A stretch of DNA of 64,000 nucleotides from Erythrobacter sp. HL-111 (GCF_900105095.1 NZ_LT629743.1:2046001-2110000); one strand, 5' to 3'. Shown: positions 15,976-25,551, counted from the first letter of the stretch. Notes: generated from the sequence alone by a model not told the origin. A program made the numbers and translations.

Positions 15976-17496
15976 CTATGGTGTCGAAGTGGCGACCATG
16001 TCCTTGAGCAGGGTCCGGCCCGCGAGAAGGTAATGCAGCGCGGCCCAGCCATAGCCGGTCACGAATATGACGATCGACCATTGCAGGCCCCGCGCCTCTG
16101 CATCGGCGCAGGCGGCGAGAGCGCGCGCCTCGCCCGCTTCGAGCAGGCCTCGTGCGTCCGGACCGAGCGCGAGGAGCGCCCGGCAGGTGTCGAGCGTGAT
16201 CCCCAGGCCCTCGCCGCTCAGGAACATCGTCTTGAGGAAGGTCGAGAGTATCCCGATCAGCGGCGGACCGAGCCCGTAGCCGAGCAGGTTGACCACGAAG
16301 AGCGTGATCGCGACAGACGTCGCGCGCATCCGGCTGTCCACCACCCCGCCGGAGACGGCATACATCGGACCCAGATAGAAATAGTGGATCGTGGCGGCGA
16401 TCATCAGCGGGGGCATCGCCAGCCAGAGATCGTCGACCAGAAACCCGAACGCGTAGAGCGGAACGCTCGCCGCCATGCCGAGGGCCGGCAGCCATGCCAG
16501 CGCCTTGGGATACCGGCCCGACATCCGGTCCGCGAGCCAGCCCGAACCGAACACCCCGATCGCGGCCATCACCCCGAGGATGATGCCGAACAGCAGCGAG
16601 GCCGTCTCGATCGAAAGGCCGTGCGTGCGGATCAGGAAGGAGGTCGTGAACTGGCCGACCCCGTAACCGACGAAGGAGGCAAGGGTCGCCCCGATGACCA
16701 CGTGCCGATAGGCGGGCTTTGCGACGAGGACGCCGATGACCTCGCGGAAACTGGCCTTGGCGAGCCCCTGCAGCGCGGCCGGATCGGTGTAGCCGCGCGG
16801 CGGCTCCTTGACCGAGCGCCACACGATGAGCGAGAGCAGCAGACCGGGCAGGCCGACCGCGATGAAGGCGACGCGCCATCCTTCGAACCGCGACCAGTCG
16901 GGGCTTCCGAACAGGAACCCCAGGCCCAGCCCGTCGATCCACGCCCCGAACTGCGCGCCGTCCATGCCGGCAAGCTGTCCGCCGAAGATGGATGCGAGCA
17001 TCCCGCCGAGCGGCACGCCGAGGGCATAGATCGAGACCGCCGTGGCGCGGCGCGAAGGCTTGAAATAGTCGGCGATGAGCGATTGCGCCGGCGGCGTGCA
17101 CCCGGCCTCGCCGATGCTCACGCCGATCCGGAAGAGAAACAGGACGAGGAAGGACGTCGCAAGACCGCACAGCGCGGTGAACAGGCTCCACAGGGCAACG
17201 GCGCCCGCGATGATGAGGACCCGGTTGAACCTTTCCGCGCCCCGGGCGATCGGGATGCCGAGTAAGGTGTAGAGCACGGCGAAGGCCGGCCCGCCGAGCA
17301 GCCCCATCTGCCAGTCCTCGAGCGCGAAACTGAGCTTGATCGGCTCGGTCAGGATGTTGATGATCGTGCGGTCGATGAAGTTGAAGATGTAGACGACGAG
17401 CAGCGCGCCAAGGACATAGGCCCTGTAGCCCGGCGAGCCGAACCCTTCCGAGGCCAAGGGGGCCGGCGCGCGCGAGCGCAGTGTCGGTTGATCCAT
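15976..17496 (-). CDS. MFS transporter
   Basis: A 506-residue major facilitator with about 12 membrane helices. The N-terminal half carries NFIDRTIINILTEPIK in helix 1, the GIPIARGAERFNRV cytoplasmic loop, and RIGVSIGEAGCTPPAQSLIADYF, a pattern of the spinster-like/AAHS-type MFS group common in Sphingomonads. The central cytoplasmic loop and a second motif-A copy (GWLADRMSGRYPKAL) are visible. There is an unusual extra stretch near the end (residues about 430-470, rich in Ala/Leu/Arg with two Cys) before the last helix. The ATG at 17496 is preceded by GGGAGAG. The substrate is not predictable, and no partner gene suggests one. Confidence 0.88.
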   Translation of the reverse strand: MDQPTLRSRAPAPLASEGFGSPGYRAYVLGALLVVYIFNFIDRTIINILTEPIKLSFALEDWQMGLLGGPAFAVLYTLLGIPIARGAERFNRVLIIAGAVALWSLFTALCGLATSFLVLFLFRIGVSIGEAGCTPPAQSLIADYFKPSRRATAVSIYALGVPLGGMLASIFGGQLAGMDGAQFGAWIDGLGLGFLFGSPDWSRFEGWRVAFIAVGLPGLLLSLIVWRSVKEPPRGYTDPAALQGLAKASFREVIGVLVAKPAYRHVVIGATLASFVGYGVGQFTTSFLIRTHGLSIETASLLFGIILGVMAAIGVFGSGWLADRMSGRYPKALAWLPALGMAASVPLYAFGFLVDDLWLAMPPLMIAATIHYFYLGPMYAVSGGVVDSRMRATSVAITLFVVNLLGYGLGPPLIGILSTFLKTMFLSGEGLGITLDTCRALLALGPDARGLLEAGEARALAACADAEARGLQWSIVIFVTGYGWAALHYLLAGRTLLKDMVATSTP

Positions 17497-17827
17497 TCCA
17501 TCTCTCCCAGGCCCTCTCGAACTCGCAGGAAGTCCGATGGTCGCGGCGATGCTGCCGCTTTTCGCCCAGTGTAGATGCGGCGGTGAAGGACGCAATCTTT
17601 CCGGTTGCCAGACGCTTGCCGCCCGCCATCCGCCTGGGCGCCGGAATTTCGCCCGAGATCCCCCGCAACCGCCGCACGCCATGGCCCGCGGCAGAGGTCA
17701 CGGCCGCCTCGCGGAGCGCGTCACGAGGCCGATCGATGCCGCCTTGCGAAACGGAAGGGATGCCGGACCGGCTCGCGGAGAGATCCCGGCCCGCCAATAC
17801 AAGCGCATCCCCGGCGCCCCGGATCGC
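17497..17827. other. Intergenic region, no gene supported
   Basis: About 331 bases between the MFS gene start and the end of the disrupted outer-membrane protein gene, both on the minus strand. It must contain the MFS promoter and the 3' end of the barrel transcript. The open frames across it are GC-rich shadows without ribosome-binding sites or recognisable products. Confidence 0.45.
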
Positions 17828-18446
17828 TCAGAAGCGGACGCCTGCGCCCACGACCGCCTGGTGCCGTTCGAGGTTCACCACCTCGAACACGTCGCCGAAT
17901 TCGAGGCTTGCCCCGAACGCATCGAGCTCGCCGCCCGAGAAATCGGTGTAGCGGTATTCGGCCTTGAGATAGACGAGATCGGTCACCTTGTATTCGTAGC
18001 CGACGCCGAGCCGCAGGCCGTCGAGATCGACGTCCCCGTTGCGGCGGCCGGCGACGTCGTCGAACGTGCCGTCGAGCTCGATGTCGACGCCCGACAGGGC
18101 GTAACCCGCCTTGACGTAGAACAGCGAGCGACCGCCCACGAAACCGACCCGCCCGCCGAAATAGTACTCGGTCGCGCTGCCGACGCTGCCCGTTCCGGAA
18201 AAGACCGTGTCGTCGGGAAGGATGCCGCTGAAGCTCCCGAGCTCGTCGGACAGGGCCGAGCCGGCGATCTCCGCCTCGGCCCCGAAGGTGAACATCCCGC
18301 TCTGGAAGTCATAGCCGATGGCGGCGCCGTAGAAGATGTCCTCGGCATCGCCTTCGACTTCTTCGAACGGGTCGATGGCAGGGACTTCGAGCTTCGCCTG
18401 GTCGTATCCGAACAGGGCCTCGATGCGCGGGCCGTCGAAGTGTTTC

Positions 18447-20105
18447 CCCGGATTATTCACCGGCGGTGGTCTGACGGGTTGGCGGGAGTGGCGTAAGCAT
18501 TTGCATTGTTGTAGGAATGTGGTTGCTTAAGCCAGACCTGCAACGGGGCAAAATATGCCACAGACCACACCCGCCGGATGCGATGATAGCGCGTCCGTAT
18601 TTTCGTTTCCAGCAGTGCGCGGCAAGAAGGTCACAGCTGCGTTTGACGGCGGCAGGCTGACCTCGGATGGCGGGGTCCTGGTGCTGGCTCAGGCCGAGCG
18701 CATGATGGGGCTCTGCCAGCGGCTTGCGGCGTGTATTGCCGATCCGCGCGATCCTGCTCGGGTGGTTCATCGGCTTGAAGATATCCTGCGCGCGCGGATG
18801 TTCGCGATCGCCTGCGGCTATGAGGATGCCGATGATCTCGACGCTCTGCGCGATGATCCGGGCTTCCGCCTCGCGCTGGGCAAGCTGCCGGGATCGGGTG
18901 CGGGGTTGGCCAGCCAACCGACGATGAGCCGCTGGGAGAATGCGCCGAGCACGCGCGAGCTGGCAAAGATGCTGGGGATCATGATCGACATCTACTGCGC
19001 CAGCTACCCCACTCCGCCGGCGGCGGTGACGCTGGATATCGATGACACCTGCGACGTCGTGCACGGCTATCAGCAACTCTCCTTCTGGAACGGACATCAT
19101 GGGGAGCGCTGCTTCCTGCCGATCCATGTCTACGACACGGCAACGGGCCGGCCGGTGGCGATGCTGCTGCGCACGGGCAAGACGCCTTCGGGCAAGGAGG
19201 CGGCAGGGCATATCCGGCGTCTGGTGCGCCATCTTCGCCGCCACTGGCCCGATACCCACATCACCATCCGCGGTGACGGGCATTATGGACGGCCCGAGGT
19301 CATGGCCTTCTGCGAGGCGGCCCATGTCGATTACGTGTTCGGTCTGCCGACCAACGCCGCGCTGCGCGCCGATCCCGTCATCGTCACGGCTGCCGATGCC
19401 TGTGCGGTCCGCCGCGCCGAGTGCCAACTCCCGGTCCTGCGCAGCTATGCCGAGACCCGCTACGGCGCGAAGAGCTGGAACCGCCAGCGCCGCGTCGTCG
19501 CCAGGATCGAGGCCAGCACGCTGGGCATGGATATCCGCTATGTCGTCACATCGCTAACCCAAGGCTCGGCTGAATACATCTATGACACGCTCTACTGTGC
19601 GCGCGGGCAGGCCGAGAACCTGATCAAGCTGCACAAGACCCAGCTGGCCAGTGACCGCACCTCGTGCCGGTCGGCGAACGCCAACCAGATGCGCCTGATC
19701 CTGCACACCGCTGCCTACTGGCTGCTGTGGCGCGTTCAGCAGGCGATCCCAAAGACCACCGCTCTGGCAAAAGCCGAGTTTACGACCCTGCGCCTGCGGC
19801 TGCTCAAGGTTGCTGCCCGCGTCATGGAAAGCGCCACCCGAATCCGCGTAGCGTTCGCCTCTGCGTGCCCCGATGCCGATCTGATGCGTGCCATCGTTCT
19901 CGCGCTCAAGCCTGCGCCGACGTAGCGGGCGCGGCAGTGCCGCAGAAACCCCGAGCCAAGTCCTTCAACCAGAAAAGCCCATCGATCACAGCGCGGTGAA
20001 ACAGACGCCAGCGGTGCCGCACGCCCGCTCTACGCCGCCGCACGCAGCAGTGGCGTCAAGCTCGCACCGAGAGGCGCCCAACCGCATCGCCGTGAATAAG
20101 AGAGG
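18447..20105 (+). mobile_element. IS1380-family insertion sequence, copy 1 (1,659 bp)
   Basis: A complete element with one transposase gene. The ends are CCCGGATTATTCAC (left) and GTGAATAAGAGAGG (right); TTATTCAC is perfectly inverted between them, with imperfect outer bases. It is flanked by the 4-bp direct repeat TTTC at 18443-18446 and 20106-20109, the size expected for IS1380 elements. The boundaries are fixed by comparison with the second copy at 32565-34223, where similarity stops at the same bases. It interrupts an outer-membrane protein gene. Confidence 0.95.
18555..19925 (+). CDS. IS1380 family transposase (copy 1)
   Basis: A 456-residue DDE transposase. Candidate catalytic residues are the Asp pair in LDIDDTCD (163/164), Asp241 in IRGDGHYG and Glu354 in ARGQAENLIKLHK, the last being the IS1380 signature. 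The N-terminal FDGGRLTSDGGVLVL motif is also typical of the family. The frame is intact with no stops, and the protein is identical to copy 2, so the element is probably active or recently so. About 180 bases of non-coding sequence follow before the right end. Confidence 0.96.
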   Translation: MPQTTPAGCDDSASVFSFPAVRGKKVTAAFDGGRLTSDGGVLVLAQAERMMGLCQRLAACIADPRDPARVVHRLEDILRARMFAIACGYEDADDLDALRDDPGFRLALGKLPGSGAGLASQPTMSRWENAPSTRELAKMLGIMIDIYCASYPTPPAAVTLDIDDTCDVVHGYQQLSFWNGHHGERCFLPIHVYDTATGRPVAMLLRTGKTPSGKEAAGHIRRLVRHLRRHWPDTHITIRGDGHYGRPEVMAFCEAAHVDYVFGLPTNAALRADPVIVTAADACAVRRAECQLPVLRSYAETRYGAKSWNRQRRVVARIEASTLGMDIRYVVTSLTQGSAEYIYDTLYCARGQAENLIKLHKTQLASDRTSCRSANANQMRLILHTAAYWLLWRVQQAIPKTTALAKAEFTTLRLRLLKVAARVMESATRIRVAFASACPDADLMRAIVLALKPAPT

Positions 20106-20281
20106 TTTCTTCTCTTCCTCCTGCGCCCAGGCGGGGCTTGCCGAAAGGCCGGCGACGAGGCCTGCGACCACCAGTTTCGATTTCACGAAAGTCTCCTGCA
20201 TCCAAAGCGTTAGGTGCCGCCGGCTAGGCGTGCGAGCTTAAGGACGGGTAAAGATCGGGCGGCGTTCGGGAAGTTTCGTGA

Positions 20282-20308
20282 GCGTTCCCGCGCGCGCTTC
20301 GGGAACGC
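20282..20308. promoter_or_regulatory. Nine-base-pair stem-loop between divergent genes
   Basis: GCGTTCCCG (20282-20290) is perfectly complementary to CGGGAACGC (20300-20308). It lies in the roughly 350-base gap (20187-20540) between the disrupted barrel gene and a divergent hypothetical gene. No T-run follows, so an operator or mRNA structure is as likely as a terminator. A weaker GGGGAC/GTCCCC pair sits at 20397-20422. No gene is supported in the gap. Confidence 0.4.
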
Positions 20309-20540
20309 GGGACGATCGGGCAGCGGCAGCGATTGCATCTGACCAGCGCGCCTTGCCGAGCGGGCCCTGCCGGGCTCGAGGAAGGACCGTGAACACGGGG
20401 ACCGCCTTCAGGGCCTGTCCCCCTGCCGGAACCGCGTCTAAAGTGGCAGGCGAACAGGGGTGCCAGCGCGCAGGCACCGCCCTGCCGACGGCATCGCCGC
20501 AAGCAGCAAGAGCAAACCGGATTGGAAGAAAAGTCGCCCG

Positions 20541-21800
20541 ATGAAGCTTGTGCTCAAAGCCGTCCTGCTCGTTCTCGCGGCGATCCTCGGCCTCGTTCTC
20601 CTGCTCACGGACCCGGCCCCGCTGGCCGGGCCGCGGCCTGCGCCCGATGCCGAACAGGTCGGGGCAGCGCGCGACGCCGTCCTGCAGCTTCGCCCCCTGG
20701 CGACAGCGCGGGACGAGACCAGGCAGGTCAACCTCGACGCGCAGCATCTCGACGGGTTGAGCGCGCTCGCGACCCATGGTCTTCGCCCCGACCGGCTCGA
20801 GGCGTTCATCTCGGGTTCGGTCCTGCACGTCGAGGCGAGCCGGCAATTGCCCCTCGGCCGCTGGCTCAACCTTGCGGCCGAGACATCCGGCAGCGCCGAG
20901 GGCTTTCCGGAGCTGCACATCGCCATCGGCTCGCTCGAACTGTCGCCCTTTTTCAGCCGCCTTCTGGCCGAGACATTCCGATCCGGACTGCGCCTCGCGG
21001 GCGCGGACATCCCGCCGCTCGACGAGCTCGTCCGAAAGGTCGCGGTCGGGGAGGACCGGGTGTCCCTCTCGATCGACTGGCCCGGTGACGCGGGGCTGCT
21101 GGGAGAAGTGCTGCAGACGCGCAGCGGCGTCGATCCGGCGCTTGCGGTCCGGATCCATTGCGAGCTTGCCGAAAGGCAGAGGGCCGACCCGCAGGATGAC
21201 CTGGCAGTGCAGGTGCGGCGGGCCTTCCCGATCGGCCGGGCCGGATCGGCGACGCCCGAAAGCAACGCGGCCGCTTTCGTCGCGCTTGCCATGGCGATCG
21301 TCGACACGAAGGTCGGAACCCTGACCGGGATCGATGCTGCCGCGATCGAAGCGTGCCCGATGCCGGCCTCCCCTATCGCGCTCCATGGCCGGGAGGACCT
21401 CGCCAAGCACTGGGCGCTGTCCGCGGCCCTCTCGGTGGGTTCGGGCACGCAGGTCGCGGAGGCGATGGGGGAATGGAAGGAATTGGCGGACAGCCTCGCC
21501 AGCCGGTCCGAATTTCAGCCGGGCGATCCGACGGGGTTCTCGCTGGTGGATATCGCGGCCGACCGATCGGGCTTCCGGACCGCCGACGCGGCGAGCGATC
21601 CGGCGTCCGCGAAGGCGATGGCCCGGCGATTGTCGGGGGCGAGACCGGAGGAGATCCTGCCGCCCGCGCTCCTCTCGTTCGAAGAGGGGCCCGATGTCGA
21701 TTTCGTCGGCAGGTACGGGAGCCTCGACGACCCGCGGTTTGCCAAAGTGTTGAAGAAGATCGACGCGGTGCTGGAGCGGGAAGGCCTGCTGCGGCCGTGA
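20541..21800 (+). CDS. Hypothetical protein with N-terminal membrane anchor
   Basis: A 419-residue protein of unrecognised family. Residues about 4-22 form one hydrophobic helix (LKAVLLVLAAILGLVLLL), after which the protein is soluble and mainly alpha-helical with a regular composition, so it is probably anchored in the inner membrane facing the periplasm. No catalytic motif stands out. The N-terminal half contains a DAQHLDGLSALATHGLRP region, and the C-terminal half a DTKVGTLTGIDAAAIEAC stretch with its second Cys. The start at 20541 is the only ATG that begins with the hydrophobic segment. The stop overlaps a decayed integrase remnant, so the gene sits on the edge of the variable region. 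Confidence 0.68.
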   Translation: MKLVLKAVLLVLAAILGLVLLLTDPAPLAGPRPAPDAEQVGAARDAVLQLRPLATARDETRQVNLDAQHLDGLSALATHGLRPDRLEAFISGSVLHVEASRQLPLGRWLNLAAETSGSAEGFPELHIAIGSLELSPFFSRLLAETFRSGLRLAGADIPPLDELVRKVAVGEDRVSLSIDWPGDAGLLGEVLQTRSGVDPALAVRIHCELAERQRADPQDDLAVQVRRAFPIGRAGSATPESNAAAFVALAMAIVDTKVGTLTGIDAAAIEACPMPASPIALHGREDLAKHWALSAALSVGSGTQVAEAMGEWKELADSLASRSEFQPGDPTGFSLVDIAADRSGFRTADAASDPASAKAMARRLSGARPEEILPPALLSFEEGPDVDFVGRYGSLDDPRFAKVLKKIDAVLEREGLLRP

Positions 21801-22120
21801 AGCGGAGCGTCGGCCCGCGGGGCTACCGGAACGGGTTCGAAGTGTTCCGGGCGTGGTGCGTAGAACGCGGCCATTCGTGGCTGCGTGGCCTGCCCCCGAC
21901 CATTGCGGCCTCAAGCGAGGTCAGGCTGGCCATGCGCCTGGCAATGCGGACAAGCCGCGCTCGGCCCAGGCAGTCGCAGGGCCTGACGCTCGACCTGCTC
22001 GGAAAGATCGTCGCCGCGTGCCCCGAAACGCTGGCAGGAACGCGCGATGCGGCGATCATTGTCGCGGGCCGGGACGGCCTCGCGCGCAAAAGGGGGTTAT
22101 CGGGCTTGGCACGGCAGGGG
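21797..22120 (+). pseudogene. Decayed tyrosine-recombinase (integrase) remnant
   Basis: Starting at the GTG overlapping the previous stop, the frame reads GYRNGFEVFRAWCVERGHSW, LPPTIAAS and later RPRQSQGLTLDLLGKIVAAC, ETLAGTRDAAIIV. These match the order of the N-terminal core-binding domain and start of the catalytic domain of phage-type integrases (RAYASDWxxFxxWC, PATVAAYL, PLTxDLLRRMVAA, DLxGLRDRALLL). The middle part between IAAS and the RPRQ stretch is missing, and everything carrying the catalytic Arg/His/Tyr is gone. It is a remnant only, at the edge of the glycan cluster. Confidence 0.65.
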
Positions 22121-22247
22121 ATGGGTAAAACTGACCTTTCGCAATTCAACCCCATACACAGTACAAACCCCAGTTTTGCCGAGACGCCGCCCCGGACTAT
22201 ATTGGGCGCGTCCGGGAAGACCCACGGCACCGATGAGGCAGGCGCGA

Positions 22248-22360
22248 TGGCCAATAAAAAGACCGACAAGGACGAAGAAGAGAAGAAACAGCTAGAGCTC
22301 TCGCCAGAGGGCACGCGCGCGGCGGCATGGGCGGGTCCCTCCTATGGACTACCGGGATAA
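22248..22360 (+). CDS. Small hydrophilic ORF of uncertain status
   Basis: A possible 37-residue product with a very acidic/basic N-terminus (KKTDKDEEEKKQLELSPEGT) and a short neutral tail. It is in the same frame as the upstream integrase remnant but begins at its own ATG, without a strong ribosome-binding site. It lies between an integrase remnant and an IS21-like end and may be the start of a truncated mobile-element gene. I recognise no family. Confidence 0.3.
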
Positions 22361-22376
22361 CCGCCTCCAGCCACCA

Positions 22377-22431
22377 AAAGGGGGTCAATTTTACGCGCCG
22401 ATAGGGGGTCAGTTTTCAATGCCGATTGACA
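22377..22431 (-). mobile_element. IS21-family-like terminal remnant
   Basis: Read on the minus strand from 22431, the sequence starts TGTCAATCGGCATTGAAAA and then CTGACCCCC, followed about 20 bases later by a second copy, AAAATTGACCCCC. Multiple terminal repeats of this kind with a TGTCAA-type tip mark IS21-family ends. No intact istA or istB gene is in the window, so this is a leftover end. It abuts the truncated C-terminus of a methyltransferase gene. Confidence 0.6.
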
Positions 22432-23045
22432 CTTTCGCGCGCAGCAGATCATTGATTTCGCCAAGGCCGGGATCCTGCCGGCTCTGGCGAAACGCAAATC
22501 AACGAAACCGGCCTCGCTTAGGAGCCGCGAAAGTGTCTCGATCGAAAAGAACTTGATGTGGCCGCCGTCCCAAAGTGCGGTGAAATGCTGGTCCATCTTG
22601 CCCGAGGCCGCGAGAGCGAGGTTCTTCAGATAGCCGTGGTACGGGGTGGAGACCACAACCCCTCCGCCAGGGCGGACGAGATCGAACATCGTTTTCGCGT
22701 AAAGCCGCGGATCGTAAAGATGCTCGACAACCTCCAAGCTTACCACTGCATCGAATTGCCCGTATACAGCCGCCAAATCGTCATATGCCGATGCGACATC
22801 GAACCGAATGTCCGGATAGGCGCGTCGAGCCTGTTCAATACCTGAGAGTTCGAAGCATCGACGCCGACCACTTCGTAGCGTTCCGAGAGATAAGCGGCCG
22901 TGCTTCCATTGCCGCAACCGAGGTCAAATACACGCTCCGGCTTCAGACTAGCCAGCATTTCATCGACATGGGGCCGCAGATAGTCGCGCGTGTGAGCGTG
23001 CGCGGCACTCGCATAACCATAATCGGGCGTCTCGTGCATTTTCAT
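22432..23045 (-). pseudogene. SAM-dependent methyltransferase, frameshifted and 3'-truncated
   Basis: Two frames together encode a class I methyltransferase. The upstream frame (from 23045) gives YLRPHVDEML, VFDLGCGNGSTAAYL (motif I) and VVGVDASNS; the downstream frame continues GIEQARRAYPDIRFDVASAY, FDAVVSLEVVEHLYDP, GGVVVSTPYHGYLKN. Deleting one TC from the TCTC at about 22844-22848 joins them exactly (DASNS-GIEQARR). After residues SMICCARK the frame runs into the IS21-like end, so the C-terminus is also lost. It would have modified a sugar or lipid carrier at the downstream end of the glycan operon. Confidence 0.82.
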
Positions 23046-23166
23046 TGTACGATACTTTTTCCAAGGGCAGGTCCAAGGCCGAGCCGAGAAGGACTTGTCG
23101 ATATCAGCCTCTCATTTTCGCGCCTCATTCGTGATGCGATATTTCGTGAAAGGGTGAGACCGATGG

Positions 23167-24477
23167 TCAGACCCGCCCGACGCTCACGTACTTGAAGCCG
23201 GTGCCGCGCAGGGTCTCCGGATCATAGATATTGCGCAGGTCAACGAGCACATTATCGGCGGCCAGCTCCTTCACCCGCTCCAAATCAAGCGCACGGAAGG
23301 CGTCCCATTCGGTCACGATCACGGTCGCATCGGCGCCGGTGATCGCCTCGTAGGGGTCCTTGCACATCGTGACCTCGGGCATCAGCGGGCGGGCGAGTTC
23401 CATGCCTTCGGGATCATAGGCCGCGACCTCGACCCCGGCATCGTGCAGCGTCTGCGCGATCGCGATCGAGGGGCTGTCCCTCATGTCGTCGGTGTTGGGC
23501 TTGAAGGTCAGGCCGAGCAGGGCGACCTTCCTGCCGCGCGCCGCCTCCGCTCCGCCGAGCGCGTCGACGACCTTGCGGCCCATCGCGCGCTTGCGGCTTT
23601 CATTGGTCTTGACCACCGCCTCGATGATGCGGGTGGGGCTGTCGTAATCCTCGGAGGTCTTGAGGAGGGCCAGCGTGTCCTTGGGGAAGCACGATCCGCC
23701 ATAGCCGGGGCCAGCGTGGAGGAATTTCGGGCCGATGCGGCCATCCATCCCGATCCCGCGGCTGACGTCCTGCACGTTCGCGCCGACCTTCTCGCACAAA
23801 TCCGCCATCTCGTTGATGAAGGTGATCTTGGTCGCGAGGAAGGCGTTGGCGGCGTATTTGATCAGCTCGCTGGTGCGCCGCGAAGTGAACAGGATCGGCG
23901 ATTCGTTCAGGAACAGCGGGCGGTAGACCTCGCTCATCACCTGCTTGCCGAACTCGTCCTCGGCCCCGATCACGATGCGGTCGGGCCGCTTGAAGTCGCC
24001 GATCGCGGCGCCTTCGCGCAGGAATTCCGGGTTGGAGATGACCGATACCTTATGCTTGGTCCCGGTATGGCCGATGATCCGCTCGACCTCGTCACCGGTG
24101 CCGACCGGGACGGTGGACTTGGTCACGACCACCGCATCACCAGACAGCTTCTCGCCCACCTCGCGCGCAACGGCATGGACGAAGGTGAGGTCTGCGTGCC
24201 CATCGCCCCGGCGGCTGGGCGTGCCGACCGCGATGAAGATCGCGTCGGCGCCCTTGATGCCGTCTGCCAGGCTGGTGGTGAAGCTTAGCCGTCCGGCCTT
24301 GACGTTGCTTTCGACCAGCGCGTCGAGCCCCGGCTCGTAGATCGGCATTACGCCCTGATGCAGCCGGTCGATCTTGGCCTGGTCCTTGTCGATGCAGACA
24401 ACGTCATGCCCGAAATCGGCAAAGCATGCGCCCGACACCAGGCCCACATAGCCCGAACCCACCATCGCGATCTTCAT
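23167..24477 (-). CDS. ugd: UDP-glucose 6-dehydrogenase
   Basis: A 436-residue UDP-glucose/GDP-mannose dehydrogenase that oxidises UDP-glucose twice to UDP-glucuronate with NAD+. The N-terminal Rossmann motif is GSGYVGLVSGACFA (8-21), the Thr/Glu region is TKSTVPVGTGDE, and the catalytic Cys263 lies in YGGSCFPKDTLAL. The KYAANAFLATKITFINE helix and FKPNTDDMRDSPS are also conserved. It lies directly downstream of the UDP-xylose synthase gene (26 bases), and the two form a pathway UDP-Glc to UDP-GlcA to UDP-Xyl. UDP- rather than GDP-sugar specificity is inferred from this partner. Confidence 0.95.
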   Translation of the reverse strand: MKIAMVGSGYVGLVSGACFADFGHDVVCIDKDQAKIDRLHQGVMPIYEPGLDALVESNVKAGRLSFTTSLADGIKGADAIFIAVGTPSRRGDGHADLTFVHAVAREVGEKLSGDAVVVTKSTVPVGTGDEVERIIGHTGTKHKVSVISNPEFLREGAAIGDFKRPDRIVIGAEDEFGKQVMSEVYRPLFLNESPILFTSRRTSELIKYAANAFLATKITFINEMADLCEKVGANVQDVSRGIGMDGRIGPKFLHAGPGYGGSCFPKDTLALLKTSEDYDSPTRIIEAVVKTNESRKRAMGRKVVDALGGAEAARGRKVALLGLTFKPNTDDMRDSPSIAIAQTLHDAGVEVAAYDPEGMELARPLMPEVTMCKDPYEAITGADATVIVTEWDAFRALDLERVKELAADNVLVDLRNIYDPETLRGTGFKYVSVGRV

Positions 24478-24503
24478 TTTTGAAAGCCTTTCGCGTGCAG
24501 CGC

Positions 24504-25496
24504 TTACTGGGCGGCCTGGAGCGCTGACATCTCGGCATCATTCTCGCGGAGGAGCTGGTCGAAATATGCAATGGTCCTGGTGAGACCCTCGCGCAGCTGC
24601 GTCTTCGGTTCCCAGTCCAGCTTCTCGCGCGCGAGCGAGATATCCGGCTGGCGCTGACGCGGATCGTCCTGCGGCAGCGGTTTGTTGATGAGCTCCGACT
24701 TCGATCCGGTCAGGTCGAGCACCTGCTCTGCGAGCTCCTTGATCGTGAACTCGTTCGGGTTGCCGAGGTTGACCGGGCCTGGGAAATCGCTCCCGGTGTC
24801 CATCATGCGCAGGAAGCCTTCGACGAGATCATCGACATAGCAGAACGAGCGGCTCTGCTGGCCGTCGCCGTAGATCGTGATCGGTTCACCCTGCAGCGCC
24901 TGGATGATGAAGTTCGACACCACACGCCCGTCATTGGGGTGCATCCGGGGGCCGTAGGTGTTGAAGATCCGCACGACCTTGATGTCGAGCTTGTGCTGCC
25001 GGTGGTAGTCGAAGAACAGCGTCTCGGCGCAGCGTTTTCCTTCGTCATAGCAGGCGCGCGGTCCGATCGTGTTGACGTTGCCCCAATAGCTTTCCGGCTG
25101 TGGGTGGACGCTCGGATCACCGTAGATCTCCGAGGTCGAGGCCTGGAAGATCCTCGCCTTCACCCGCTTGGCGAGACCAAGCATGTTGATCGCGCCCGTC
25201 ACGCTCGTCTTGGTCGTCTGCACCGGATCGAACTGGTAATGCACGGGGCTGGCGGGACAGGCGAGATTGTAGATCTGGTCGACCTCGACATAGAGCGGGA
25301 AGCAGATGTCGTGGCGCATGAATTCGAAGCGCGGATGGTCGTGCAGGTGATCGATATTGCTCTTGTCGCCCGTGAACAGGTTGTCGACGCAGAGAACCTC
25401 GTCCCCTCGCTCGAACAGCCGGTCGATTAGGTGAGACCCGAGGAAGCCGGCGCCGCCGGTCACGAGGATGCGCTGACGGCGCAGATTACCGGTCAT
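24504..25496 (-). CDS. uxs: UDP-glucuronate decarboxylase (UDP-xylose synthase)
   Basis: A 330-residue short-chain dehydrogenase of the extended NDP-sugar epimerase group. The NAD-binding [10 protein letters not shown] is at 14-23, TSEIYGDP gives the catalytic Thr/Ser/Glu region, and YDEGK (150-154) holds the catalytic Tyr and Lys. [12 protein letters not shown] and [20 protein letters not shown] are diagnostic for UXS rather than other epimerases. It makes UDP-xylose, so the glycan made by this cluster probably contains xylose and possibly glucuronate. It is followed by ugd in the same operon. Confidence 0.95.
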   Translation of the reverse strand: MTGNLRRQRILVTGGAGFLGSHLIDRLFERGDEVLCVDNLFTGDKSNIDHLHDHPRFEFMRHDICFPLYVEVDQIYNLACPASPVHYQFDPVQTTKTSVTGAINMLGLAKRVKARIFQASTSEIYGDPSVHPQPESYWGNVNTIGPRACYDEGKRCAETLFFDYHRQHKLDIKVVRIFNTYGPRMHPNDGRVVSNFIIQALQGEPITIYGDGQQSRSFCYVDDLVEGFLRMMDTGSDFPGPVNLGNPNEFTIKELAEQVLDLTGSKSELINKPLPQDDPRQRQPDISLAREKLDWEPKTQLREGLTRTIAYFDQLLRENDAEMSALQAAQ

Positions 25497-25551
25497 TCAA
25501 GAAAAGTCCTTTGATCAAGTTTTATCTCATCTACAATTGAGGCCGAGCGCG

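Larger units (their letters stand above)
17828..20186 (-). pseudogene. Outer-membrane beta-barrel protein gene disrupted by an IS1380-family element
   Basis: Two pieces of one gene flank the IS copy at 18447-20105. The 5' piece (20186 down to 20106) encodes a signal peptide, KSKLVVAGLVAGLSASPAWAQ, and an acidic EEEKK stretch; the 3' piece (18446 down to 17828) encodes the barrel. Removing the IS and one TTTC duplicate joins EEEKK directly to HFDGPRIEALFGYD in frame. The result is about 230 residues of an opacity/Omp25-like barrel with alternating aromatic strands and a terminal GAGVRF ending in Phe. The GTG at 20186 follows AGGAG; an ATG at 20201 is also possible. The gene is inactive as it stands. 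Confidence 0.9.

Noticed and set aside
15275..17797. An 840-residue minus-strand frame across the VanZ and MFS genes
   Set aside because: It is Arg/Pro/Gly-rich out-of-frame sequence over two real genes in a different frame.
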